A stretch of DNA of 64,000 nucleotides from Exiguobacterium sp. Helios. GTDB lineage: Bacteria; Bacillota; Bacilli; Exiguobacteriales; Exiguobacteriaceae. The first letter of the stretch is position 1, and each line of letters begins with the position of its first letter. The translations under genes were made by a program, and so were the position numbers. Location of the stretch: the NCBI RefSeq assembly GCF_014524545.1, contig NZ_CP053557.1:1513501-1577500 (forward strand), in the 5' to 3' direction. Below, in pieces: positions 42,350 to 49,837 of this stretch. The notes beneath the pieces were generated by a model. That model was not told the DNA's origin and did no database searches. It saw only the letters and a program-made list of their open reading frames with translations.

Positions 42350-44143
42350 TTAATCGATATATGCCGCCCCGATGACTCCTGCATGACCCTCCAGCGTCGC
42401 GAGACGAATGTCGATAGTTGATCGGAGCGCCGGATAAACCAGTCCGCTGACTGCTTCAAGCAACTCTTCCCAATACAAATCGGCTGATCCGGTAACACCG
42501 CCGCCGATGACGATGACATCTGGATCAATCGTGTGGATGATATTGGCGAGTCCTGTCGCCAGGTGGTTGATGAAACGAGTCCGTTCCTGTGGGTCCTCGA
42601 GTAACAGTTCGATGGACGACGCCCGCTTTTCTAAAGCACGTGATTGAAGAGCTGTGCCGCTGGCTAGTCCTTCAAGCGAACCGGCATTAAGCACAGGATG
42701 AACCGGACCGGATGAATCGATGATCGTATTGCCGATTTCTCCAGCATACCCATGTGCCCCGCGGATGAGTTTTTTCTCATAAACATATCCGCCTCCGATC
42801 CCTGTGCTGACCGTCACGTAATAGACAGAAGAGTACGGTTGACCCGCTCCGAACAATGCTTCGCCGAGTGCTGCGGCATTCGCATCATTCTCAAGCGACA
42901 CCGGGATGTCGAACATCGAGGATAGAGGGGTGACGAGATCGACGTCATCCCAACCCGGCAGATTCGGAGGAGACAGGAGATGGCCGGTCTTGGTATCGAG
43001 CGGACCAGGTGCGGCGATACCGATTGTCGTCAGCTGGAATTCGTCCGAGAACAGTTGAATGGCTTGTTTGATGTGAGAGATAGTTTGTTCCGGACCGGCT
43101 GCCGGACGTGTCGGAAATGACAGCTGTTTGATGATGGTATCTTGATCGACGACGGCGACCCGTGTTTGAGTGCCACCTAAATCGATACCGATCCGGAGCG
43201 GACGAGTTATTTTTAGTGCGGGACCGGTGACGATCAGAAGTCCTGTTCCAGAGACGGTATGCTCGCTGTTGGCGGGTAAGAGGACCGTTGTGCCGACCGA
43301 TAATTTGATACCATTCAATTCGATCGTTCCTTCAATGACCGTAATGATCTGGAACAAAGGGGATGACTCCAAGGTATGTGTCTGGCGGATGGTCCATTCT
43401 TCGACGAAGAAATCAGGTGTCTGCGTCAGTCTTTTGCGGAAGGGAGACAAGAAAACAGGAGATTCCACATAGTGAAAATGCGGGAAACGGATGACACGTC
43501 GGGCTTGCTCGAGATGAAGAGGACGTTTCACTCCTGTCACAGGATCAAGACGATCATAATCATACAGCCGGTATGTCGTATCTGAACTTTGTTGGATTTC
43601 AAGGACGACGCAGCCTTTCGTCAAAGCATGGACCGTTCCGGCCGGGACATAGAAGAAGTCACCTTTTGAGATCGGGACGTGTTTCAGCGATTGGACTAAG
43701 GTTCCCTGGTCGATTGCCGTATCAAACTCGGATGGTGAGGACAGGGAATGACCATAGATGAGCGTGGCATTCTCTGGACAATCGATGATGTACCAACATT
43801 CATTCTTACCGAACGGCTGGTCTTCATAGCGTCTGGCATCTGAATCGGTCGGATGGACTTGGACGGATAAATCCGTCGAGGCATCAATCCACTTCAACAA
43901 AAGCGGGAAGTCGGAGTCCGTCTCCCTTCCGAATATTTCAGGGTGGTTTGACCATAATTCTTCCAGTGTCATGCCTGCCATCGGACCGGAGCGGACGGTC
44001 GTCATACCGTTCGGATGACTGGCGAGCGTCCAGACTTCGCCTGTCCGTTGCTCATCTGAAATGGAAAACCCATACTGTTGAAGCTTCTGACCACCCCATA
44101 TCCGCTCTTTTACGATGGGTTCAAAAAAAATCGGTTTCTGCAT
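42350..44143 (-). CDS. manA: Fused mannose-6-phosphate isomerase and ROK sugar kinase
   Basis: A 597-residue two-enzyme protein. Residues 1-312 are a class I phosphomannose isomerase: zinc ligands Gln95 and His97 in VQVHPTD, Glu115 in KNECWY and His172 in AGTVHAL. Residues 317-597 are a ROK kinase: ATP loop GIDLGGTQT, ENDANAAALGE with the catalytic Asp, GIGGGYVY and GAHGYAGEIGN. The ROK zinc site is lost: CxCGxxGCxE reads HPVLNAGSLE and the following His is Asn472. In Bacillus the same two activities are separate genes, gmuE (ROK fructokinase) and gmuF, in the glucomannan operon. Here the fused gene is divergent from the matching PTS operon. It would pass mannose-6-phosphate or fructose into glycolysis. 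ATG 44143 follows AAGGAGG. Confidence 0.9.
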   Translation of the reverse strand: MQKPIFFEPIVKERIWGGQKLQQYGFSISDEQRTGEVWTLASHPNGMTTVRSGPMAGMTLEELWSNHPEIFGRETDSDFPLLLKWIDASTDLSVQVHPTDSDARRYEDQPFGKNECWYIIDCPENATLIYGHSLSSPSEFDTAIDQGTLVQSLKHVPISKGDFFYVPAGTVHALTKGCVVLEIQQSSDTTYRLYDYDRLDPVTGVKRPLHLEQARRVIRFPHFHYVESPVFLSPFRKRLTQTPDFFVEEWTIRQTHTLESSPLFQIITVIEGTIELNGIKLSVGTTVLLPANSEHTVSGTGLLIVTGPALKITRPLRIGIDLGGTQTRVAVVDQDTIIKQLSFPTRPAAGPEQTISHIKQAIQLFSDEFQLTTIGIAAPGPLDTKTGHLLSPPNLPGWDDVDLVTPLSSMFDIPVSLENDANAAALGEALFGAGQPYSSVYYVTVSTGIGGGYVYEKKLIRGAHGYAGEIGNTIIDSSGPVHPVLNAGSLEGLASGTALQSRALEKRASSIELLLEDPQERTRFINHLATGLANIIHTIDPDVIVIGGGVTGSADLYWEELLEAVSGLVYPALRSTIDIRLATLEGHAGVIGAAYID

Positions 44144-44219
44144 GCTTCATTCCTCCTTCAATCTGTTTTCAATGACAACTCTACACTTTTGATAAATAAA
44201 AATAAACAAAATAATTATC

Positions 44220-44231
44220 AAGTATAGACAT
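44220..44231. promoter_or_regulatory. GntR/HutC-type operator at the gmu promoter
   Basis: Read on the minus strand, ATGTCTATACTT fits the HutC-subfamily consensus NYGTMTAKACNY exactly. It overlaps the -35 element of the PTS operon and lies between the divergent isomerase-kinase and PTS genes. The same motif recurs before the gene for the GntR/UTRA regulator (47787-47798). Confidence 0.65.
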
Positions 44232-44272
44232 GGGTTTGAAAATCCGTATAATCAAATGTGTAAGCGATTTCA
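44225..44272 (+). promoter_or_regulatory. Promoter and cre of the gmu PTS operon
   Basis: TAGACA (44225-44230), 16 bases, TATAAT (44247-44252). TGTAAGCGATTTCA (44259-44272) matches the CcpA consensus at all defined positions and begins at the predicted transcription start, so strong glucose repression is expected. Confidence 0.75.
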
Positions 44273-44291
44273 AAAAAGGAGGAAATATCAA

Positions 44292-44588
44292 ATGAAAAAA
44301 ATTATGTTGGCGTGCAGCTCGGGAATGTCGACGAGTATCCTGGTATCGAAAATGCAGGAACATGCGAAGGGAATCGGAGAAGAAGCCAAGATTTGGGCAG
44401 TGGGTCAAGATCAGGCATTGAAGGAGATCGACGGTGCTGATGTCATTCTGATCGGACCTCAAATGCGCTTTTTATTATCGAAATTTCAAAAGGCGACAGA
44501 TAAGCCGGTCGAAGTGATCGATATGATGGCATATGGAATGGCTGACGGAAAAGCGGCGTACGAACAAGCCGTAAAATTAATGGGGTGA
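44292..44588 (+). CDS. gmuB: PTS oligosaccharide-specific IIB component
   Basis: A 98-residue cytoplasmic phosphocarrier of the lactose/cellobiose PTS family. The phosphorylated Cys8 lies in MLACSSGMSTS. It passes phosphate from IIA to the incoming sugar held by IIC. ATG 44292 follows AAAGGAGGAAAT. Gene order IIB-IIA-IIC-6-phospho-beta-glycosidase-GntR equals gmuBACDR of Bacillus, which imports oligosaccharides of glucomannan; cellobiose import (celBAC-like) is the alternative. The stop overlaps the ribosome binding region of the IIA gene. Confidence 0.88.
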   Translation: MKKIMLACSSGMSTSILVSKMQEHAKGIGEEAKIWAVGQDQALKEIDGADVILIGPQMRFLLSKFQKATDKPVEVIDMMAYGMADGKAAYEQAVKLMG

Positions 44589-44593
44589 ACAAT

Positions 44594-44923
44594 ATGCCGA
44601 CAAATGAACAGACGATCGAACAAGTAGCGTTCATGATGATTTTGCACAGCGGAAATGCACGAAGCACAATCCGCGAAGCCATCGAAGTATACAAAGAGGG
44701 CACTTTTGAAGAGTTTGATCAATTACTGACCAGTGCACGTTCGCAACTGCAGGAAGCGCACCAGGTTCACTTCAGCCAAGTCCAAAAGGAAGCAAATGGT
44801 GAACCGACGACGTTATCTCTTCTCTTGTTGCATGCAGAAGACCATTTGATGTCGACACAGACGATGCTTGATTTAACCTCAGGGCTCATTGAGCTCATGG
44901 AACATAAGTTTTCTAAAAAATAA
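44594..44923 (+). CDS. gmuA: PTS oligosaccharide-specific IIA component
   Basis: A 109-residue helical protein of the lactose/cellobiose IIA family. The active site is SLLLLHAEDHLMS with phosphorylated His80 and metal-binding Asp83. It receives phosphate from HPr and hands it to IIB. ATG 44594 is used because GGGGTG ends seven bases upstream; the GTG at 44585 overlaps the IIB stop. It is the second gene of the PTS operon, 15 bases before the IIC start. Confidence 0.9.
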   Translation: MPTNEQTIEQVAFMMILHSGNARSTIREAIEVYKEGTFEEFDQLLTSARSQLQEAHQVHFSQVQKEANGEPTTLSLLLLHAEDHLMSTQTMLDLTSGLIELMEHKFSKK

Positions 44924-44938
44924 TAAGGAGTGTTTGAG

Positions 44939-46276
44939 ATGACTGAGAATAGTAAGTGGTTCGACCTGTTGAGTCGTTTCCTGATGCCGATGGCGGCATT
45001 TTTGAATAACAGTCGTTACCTGCAAACGTTACGTGATGCGTTCATGCTTGCTTTTCCGATTACGATGTTCGGTTCGTTGATCGTCGTCGTCGCCAATCTG
45101 CCGTTTCTTGATAAGTTCATGTCTCCCGGCGTACTCGATGCCTTCAAGACGTCACTCGGAAATGCACCGTCCGCGACGATGGGAATCATGTCATTGTTTG
45201 TGGTGTTTGGAATTGGCTATTATCTTTCTAAAAGTTACGAAGTTGAAGCCGTATTCGGTGGTGTCATCGCTTTAGTCTCGTTCTTATTACTTACTCCGTT
45301 TTTTGTTTCAGTTGAAAATGTCACAGGTCCGGTCGGAAACGTCATTCCACTCGACCGTTTAGGTGCGAAAGGCATGTTCCTTGCCATGATCACCGGATTC
45401 TTGTCAGGAGAAATCTACCGCTTCGTCGTCCAAAAGAACTGGACGATCAAAATGCCGGCCGGCGTACCGACCGCGGTCGCCAAATCGTTTTCGGCCCTCG
45501 TTCCAGCCTTGTTGACCCTCACGATTTTCCTCGGGATCAACATTGCAGTCACTTCTATTTTGAACACGAACTTACATGACCTTATCTTTGATCTCGTTCA
45601 AAAGCCGCTCGTCAATCTAGGAAATGGACTCGTCCCGACCTTGATCGCGATTTTCTTTGTCCAGCTGTTTTGGTTTTTCGGTCTGCATGGTCAGGTCATC
45701 GTCAACTCGGTGATGGACCCGATTTGGAACACGCTGTCTCTCGAAAACCTGAACGCCTACACATCGAACGGAGAAATTCCGAACATCATCAGCAAACAGT
45801 TTATCGAGATCTATACCGTCGGGATCGGCGGATCAGGTTCGACATTGGCTGTTGTCGTCGCCATCCTGTTGTTCATGCGCTCCAAACAATTGAAACAAAT
45901 CGGGAAGCTGTCGATTGGACCGGGTGTCTTCAACGTCAATGAACCGATGATTTTCGGACTCCCGATCGTCATGAATCCACTCATCATGATTCCGTGGATC
46001 GTCGCACCGCTGATTACTGTCACCGTGACGTACTTCGCCATGTCATCCGGTCTCGTTCCTCCTCCGACCGGTGTCGCCGTTCCGTGGACCGTTCCGATGT
46101 TCATCAGTGGAATGATGGCGACGAATTCCCTTGCCGGCGGGTTATTACAGCTCGTCAACTTCGCCATCATCATGGCCGTATGGTTCCCGTTCCTCGTTTT
46201 CATCGATCGTCTGAACCTGAAGAAGGAAAGAGAAGAAGAAAAGGCTGCACAAGAGAAGGACCAACAAATCGGTTAA
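44939..46276 (+). CDS. gmuC: PTS oligosaccharide-specific IIC component
   Basis: A 445-residue membrane permease of the cellobiose/lichenan PTS family with about ten helices. Family blocks are RDAFMLAFPITMFGS near the N-terminus, FFGLHGQVIVNSVMDPIW in the middle, and GPGVFNVNEPMIFGLPIVMNP, which carries the conserved sugar-binding glutamate. It imports and phosphorylates disaccharides with IIA and IIB. ATG 44939 follows AAGGAG at 44924-44930 region spacing. The charged tail (KKEREEEKAAQEKDQQ) faces the cytoplasm. Confidence 0.9.
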   Translation: MTENSKWFDLLSRFLMPMAAFLNNSRYLQTLRDAFMLAFPITMFGSLIVVVANLPFLDKFMSPGVLDAFKTSLGNAPSATMGIMSLFVVFGIGYYLSKSYEVEAVFGGVIALVSFLLLTPFFVSVENVTGPVGNVIPLDRLGAKGMFLAMITGFLSGEIYRFVVQKNWTIKMPAGVPTAVAKSFSALVPALLTLTIFLGINIAVTSILNTNLHDLIFDLVQKPLVNLGNGLVPTLIAIFFVQLFWFFGLHGQVIVNSVMDPIWNTLSLENLNAYTSNGEIPNIISKQFIEIYTVGIGGSGSTLAVVVAILLFMRSKQLKQIGKLSIGPGVFNVNEPMIFGLPIVMNPLIMIPWIVAPLITVTVTYFAMSSGLVPPPTGVAVPWTVPMFISGMMATNSLAGGLLQLVNFAIIMAVWFPFLVFIDRLNLKKEREEEKAAQEKDQQIG

Positions 46277-46305
46277 GTGAAAACTACAGATGGGATGTGC
46301 ATACG

Positions 46306-47727
46306 ATGAATCAGATTGAAAATATGACCGGACGGACAAAAAAATATACCTTCCCGACTGACTTTTGGTGGGGAACGGCTGCTTCCGCAACGCAAATGGA
46401 AGGTGCCGCTGATGAAGCGGGGAAAGGCCCGAACATTTGGGACTATTGGTACGAACAGGAACCGAATCGCTTCTTTGACGGCGTTGGGGCCACGGTAGCT
46501 TCGAACTTCTATCATCAGTATGAGGAAGACATCGCCCTGATGAAGGAACTGGGACACAACTCTTTCCGTATGTCGATCTCCTGGTCCCGGCTGTTCCCGA
46601 CAGGTGAAGGGGACATCAATCCGTTGGCCGTGGATTTCTATAATCGTGTCATCGATGAGCTGATCGAGGCAGGGATTGAACCTTTCGTCAATCTCTATCA
46701 TTTCGATATGCCGCTTGCGTTACAGCAGAAAGGTGGCTGGGAGAGCCGGGACGTCGTCCTGCATTTTGTCGACTATGCTAAGAAATGCTTTGATTTGTTC
46801 GGGGATCGCGTGGCGAAATGGTTCACACATAACGAACCGATCGTCCCGGTCGAGGGTGGATATTTATATGATTTCCACTATCCGAACGTGGTGGACTTCA
46901 AAAGAGCCGTTCAGGTCGCGTATCATTCGATCCTGTCAAGTGCGCTGGCGATCAAGGCGTATAAGGATTCAGATCAGGCGGGCAAGATTGGTATCATTCT
47001 GAACCTGACGCCTTCTTATCCGAGAAGTCAGAATGAGGCGGACGTCCAAGCTGCTCATTTGGCGGACATCCTGTTCAACCGCTCCTTCCTGGATCCGTCC
47101 GTCTTAGGCAGCTTCCCGCAGGAATTGGTCAAACTGTTAGAAGAACAGGACGCTTTACCGGTCATGGAAGAAACGGACCGGCAGATGATTGCGACGTATA
47201 CGGTCGACCTGCTCGGTATCAACTATTACCAGCCAAGACGCATCAAAGTGAAGGAGCATCTTCCGAATCCGGCGGCTCCATTCATGCCGGAGCATCTGTT
47301 CGATTATTATGAGATGCCGGGACGTAAAATGAACCGTCACCGGGGATGGGAAATCTACGAGAAGGGTGTCTATGACATCTTGACGAACTTGCGTGAGAAC
47401 TATGGAAACATCGAGTGCTTCATTTCGGAGAACGGCATGGGCGTCGAGGGGGAAGAACGGTATCGTGATGCGGACGGAAGCATTCAGGATGATTACCGGA
47501 TTGATTTCATCGCGGAGCATCTCAAGTGGGTGCATCTTGCCTTACAGGAAGGTTCGAACGTCAAAGGGTATCATCTCTGGACGTTCATGGACAACTGGTC
47601 ATGGAGCAACGCCTATAAAAACCGCTATGGTTTTGTCGGGGTAGATCTGTCCAGTCAGACGAGAACGGTCAAAAAGAGTGGGCATTGGTTCAAGCATTTG
47701 ATTGAAGAGAACGGATTCGTAAAATGA
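46306..47727 (+). CDS. gmuD: 6-phospho-beta-glycosidase (GH1)
   Basis: A 473-residue cytoplasmic enzyme that splits the phosphorylated disaccharides delivered by the PTS. Acid/base Glu177 lies in FTHNEPIVP and nucleophile Glu375 in FISENGMG. The phosphate-site pattern WSWSNAYKNRYG (Ser434, Lys438, Tyr441) marks the 6-phospho subgroup rather than simple beta-glucosidases. In Bacillus GmuD accepts both phospho-glucosides and phospho-mannosides. ATG 46306 has only a weak site (GGGATG); the open frame upstream to 45994 is antisense-like shadow of the IIC gene. It is followed by a terminator. Confidence 0.92.
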   Translation: MNQIENMTGRTKKYTFPTDFWWGTAASATQMEGAADEAGKGPNIWDYWYEQEPNRFFDGVGATVASNFYHQYEEDIALMKELGHNSFRMSISWSRLFPTGEGDINPLAVDFYNRVIDELIEAGIEPFVNLYHFDMPLALQQKGGWESRDVVLHFVDYAKKCFDLFGDRVAKWFTHNEPIVPVEGGYLYDFHYPNVVDFKRAVQVAYHSILSSALAIKAYKDSDQAGKIGIILNLTPSYPRSQNEADVQAAHLADILFNRSFLDPSVLGSFPQELVKLLEEQDALPVMEETDRQMIATYTVDLLGINYYQPRRIKVKEHLPNPAAPFMPEHLFDYYEMPGRKMNRHRGWEIYEKGVYDILTNLRENYGNIECFISENGMGVEGEERYRDADGSIQDDYRIDFIAEHLKWVHLALQEGSNVKGYHLWTFMDNWSWSNAYKNRYGFVGVDLSSQTRTVKKSGHWFKHLIEENGFVK

Positions 47728-47730
47728 GGA

Positions 47731-47770
47731 AAGATAATCAGGGTATATCTAGCCCTGATTATCTTTTTTT
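47731..47770 (+). terminator. Terminator after the 6-phospho-beta-glycosidase gene
   Basis: AAGATAATCAGGG pairs perfectly with CCCTGATTATCTT and is followed by T, ending most transcripts before the regulator gene. Confidence 0.9.
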
Positions 47771-47786
47771 GTTATATTGTTCTTAT

Positions 47787-47798
47787 ATGTCTATACAT
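47787..47798. promoter_or_regulatory. GntR/HutC-type operator before the regulator gene
   Basis: ATGTCTATACAT fits NYGTMTAKACNY exactly and shares ATGTCTATAC with the operator at the PTS promoter. It lies 12 bases before the regulator's start codon, indicating autoregulation. Confidence 0.65.
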
Positions 47799-47809
47799 GG
47801 GGTGGAATC

Positions 47810-48538
47810 ATGTCTACAAAAAAGAAACCAAAATATGAAAAAATCGCAGATGAGTTACGCAAACGGATTCTTAACGGAGGTTATGATGTCGAAGAGGCGA
47901 TGCCGGACGAGATTCAATTAGCCGAGGAATTCGAGGTCAGCCGGATGACGATGAAACGCGCCTTGGAGATCTTAGTACTCGAAGGCATCATCTACCGGCA
48001 ACGAGGACAAGGAACGTTCATCCTGCCGTCGAGCTTTTCGCAGGGAAGAATCAATGTATTGAACAAAGAATCGCAGGGCTTGACGAAGCTGCTTGGCGAA
48101 CGGGCAGTCAAGAGTGAGGTCTTGCAGTTCGAGGTCCGTTTTCCGGAAGCGGAAGTTGCACGTCACCTGATGATCGAAAAGACGGATCCGGTCTACGAAA
48201 TTCGACGTGTCCGTTACGTAGAAGAAGAACCATATGTCATTGAACATACGTTCATGCCATCTTCCCTGATCACCGGATTGACGAAAGAAATTCTGGATAC
48301 TTCAATTTACCGGTACATTCAGGAAGAGCTTGGGTATACGATCACCAGCTCACACAAGATGATTCGCGCGGACAAACCGAATCAGTGGGACCGTGAATAC
48401 CTCGGGAACGAAGAAACTGATCCTGTGATTGAAGTCGAACAAGTGGTGTTCCTCGGAAACGGAAAACCGTTCGAGTATTCATTTTCGAGGCACCGGTATG
48501 ACAAGTTTGTCTTTACGTCTGTTCACATCGGTCGATAA
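47810..48538 (+). CDS. gmuR: GntR-family (HutC/UTRA) regulator of the gmu locus
   Basis: A 242-residue repressor. The winged helix DNA-binding domain (about 8-75) reads YEKIADELRKRILNGGY, then EFEVSRMTMKRALEILVLEG and the wing QRGQGTFI. A UTRA effector domain follows (RVRYVEEEPYVIEHTFMP). It is related to GmuR/YdhQ, BglR and TreR-type regulators that sense phosphorylated sugars. ATG 47810 follows GGGGTGG; the frame upstream to 47777 lacks homology. Two matching operators, one here and one at the PTS promoter, support the local target. Confidence 0.9.
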   Translation: MSTKKKPKYEKIADELRKRILNGGYDVEEAMPDEIQLAEEFEVSRMTMKRALEILVLEGIIYRQRGQGTFILPSSFSQGRINVLNKESQGLTKLLGERAVKSEVLQFEVRFPEAEVARHLMIEKTDPVYEIRRVRYVEEEPYVIEHTFMPSSLITGLTKEILDTSIYRYIQEELGYTITSSHKMIRADKPNQWDREYLGNEETDPVIEVEQVVFLGNGKPFEYSFSRHRYDKFVFTSVHIGR

Positions 48539-48671
48539 AAATAAAAACACAAATGTATTGTGAAAAATTTAATTCTTATTTGAGGGTTATTAGAAAAATA
48601 ACGGTAGGAATTAATAATGAAGTGATTATATTTTTCGGGTGGAACATAATTACCCCCTCCTTCCTGATTGA

Positions 48672-48750
48672 TGAACTGAACCTTGAATGGTGGACACTTG
48701 ATAAAAGCCCCCATTCAGTGTTCAGTTCAGAATGGGGCTGAGCTGGGGAA
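48672..48750 (-). mobile_element. Probable IS3-family end remnant
   Basis: TGAACTGAACCTTGAATGG, continuing GTGGACA, at 48672-48697 resembles the terminal inverted repeat of IS150-group IS3 elements. Read on the minus strand, the adjoining bases end a frame with LSPILN and a stop, similar to the LSPVQ-R-T end of IS3 OrfB. The rest of the element is missing. Hairpin-forming CCCCATTC/GAATGGGG also lies here. This is a fragment call from pattern only. Confidence 0.4.
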
Positions 48751-48753
48751 AAA

Positions 48754-49074
48754 ATGATATTTGGTGAAAATGAAGGGAATTATTCTTGGTATTTTGATTT
48801 TTGATGAAAACTTGAAAATTCAAAAGTATGGTGTTTAGAAATCTCTGACGAGACTGCACATTTTGTAACAGAATCTTTTGAAGAACTACTACCAAATCTC
48901 GAAAAACGAGATAACGATGTTGAGCTATTATACGACGATGTATTTGCGGACTATCCTAGTATGGATGAAATTCGAGAAACAATTAAAGGAAATGATGAGG
49001 ATGCACGATTCGAAGCGAACAATAAACGCTTTTTCTTGATAAAGAAAAGAATGACTACTTTGTCTTCAATCTGA
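48754..49074 (+). pseudogene. Broken SMI1/KNR4-family gene
   Basis: Three reading frames must be joined. ATG 48754 opens with FGENEGNYSWYFDF then a stop; an overlapping frame gives FDENLKIQKYGV then a stop; the last frame reads DETAHFVTESFEELLPNLEK and continues to a stop at 49074. The GNYSWYFDF and VTESFEELLPNL blocks are typical of the C-terminal half of SMI1/KNR4 proteins. The N-terminal half is absent, replaced by the IS-like fragment. It would be a third, dead member of this family in the window. Confidence 0.55.
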
Positions 49075-49123
49075 AACACCTCCGATACTAGTACTTTTAA
49101 AAGTACTAGTATCGGAGGTGTTT
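49074..49123. repeat. Perfect 50-nt palindrome, probable terminator
   Basis: Two 25-base arms (left arm begins AAACACCTCCGATACTAGTA) are exact reverse complements with no spacer; the RNA would fold into a long stem closed by a small loop in TTTTAAAA. It lies about 90 bases downstream of the minus-strand YesL-like gene and just after the broken SMI1 gene, so termination on either strand is the simplest role. Confidence 0.8.
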
Positions 49124-49210
49124 TATGTTATCTCATAAATTTAGATTATCCTAATTGCAATAAAAAGGGAATTTTTCTTTTCTCTTCGTTAAAATTTAAA
49201 AATACATTTT

Positions 49211-49810
49211 TTATGTTTTCGATAATGTACAATTTAATTGATGAAGATACAACTTTGTTGTAAAAAACATAATAAAAGAGAAACCAAACAATAGGTAGAG
49301 AGGTGATTGATAAGCCAGGACAGCTAATGTTGCTAGTAAGAGGAAAGCAAGCAATAAAACGTGCACGTAACGAATAGTGCTAAAGAAAGCTAACTTCAAG
49401 ACATCGATTTTTTTCATTTCAAAATGTGACAAAATCGGGAAAAGAAATAGAGAAAGAGCACAAAAGACCAAGCTAACGACGATGAGACCCGTAAATAGAA
49501 TAGTCTGACCCGAGTCAATCTGACGAATGATCAAGAAATCGAATATCAAGAACAACACTATACACGTCCATACGATTCCGAATTTAAAATGCTGTTGCGT
49601 CGCTTCTTTAAAAAAATGAACGTATGAACGAAACACACTATAATCTTGATGAATGGACCACTGCCGAGCTACTGAGGTCAGAGCATACAGAGCTGGAAAT
49701 ATCGTAAAGACGGGTAATAGGGTTAACAGAAAAATGAAATTTAATTGTACGAGCCCAGTGACGAATTCAAGCAACTGAAATAATTTACTTTGTTCATGTT
49801 TTAAATTCAT
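49211..49810 (-). CDS. YesL-like (DUF624) membrane protein
   Basis: A 199-residue protein with five likely transmembrane helices (about 13-40, 78-98, 103-125, 145-165 and 172-190). It matches the DUF624/YesL family: LLTLLPVFTIFPALYALTSVARQW in the first part. Members are encoded with carbohydrate ABC importers in Bacilli and are thought to assist them; mechanism unknown. It follows araR on the minus strand by 27 bases and so is probably co-transcribed with it, which ties it to arabinose uptake. AT-rich for the neighbourhood. Confidence 0.78.
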   Translation of the reverse strand: MNLKHEQSKLFQLLEFVTGLVQLNFIFLLTLLPVFTIFPALYALTSVARQWSIHQDYSVFRSYVHFFKEATQQHFKFGIVWTCIVLFLIFDFLIIRQIDSGQTILFTGLIVVSLVFCALSLFLFPILSHFEMKKIDVLKLAFFSTIRYVHVLLLAFLLLATLAVLAYQSPLYLLFGFSFIMFFTTKLYLHQLNCTLSKT

Positions 49811-49837
49811 AATGGCCTCCTTGAAATTTCCATAAAA

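Noticed and set aside
45994-46305. N-terminal extension of the GH1 gene into the IIC gene
   Set aside because: It is arginine-rich shadow sequence of the IIC gene in another frame; the GH1 fold starts after 46306.
47769-47797. TTGTTA-N17-TATACA as promoter of the GntR gene
   Set aside because: The implied transcription start would fall inside the ribosome binding site, so the call was not made; read-through or another promoter is as likely.
48553-48741. Short frames on both strands in the 48.5-48.75 kb gap
   Set aside because: No ribosome binding site or family pattern; the region is better explained as IS and pseudogene debris.
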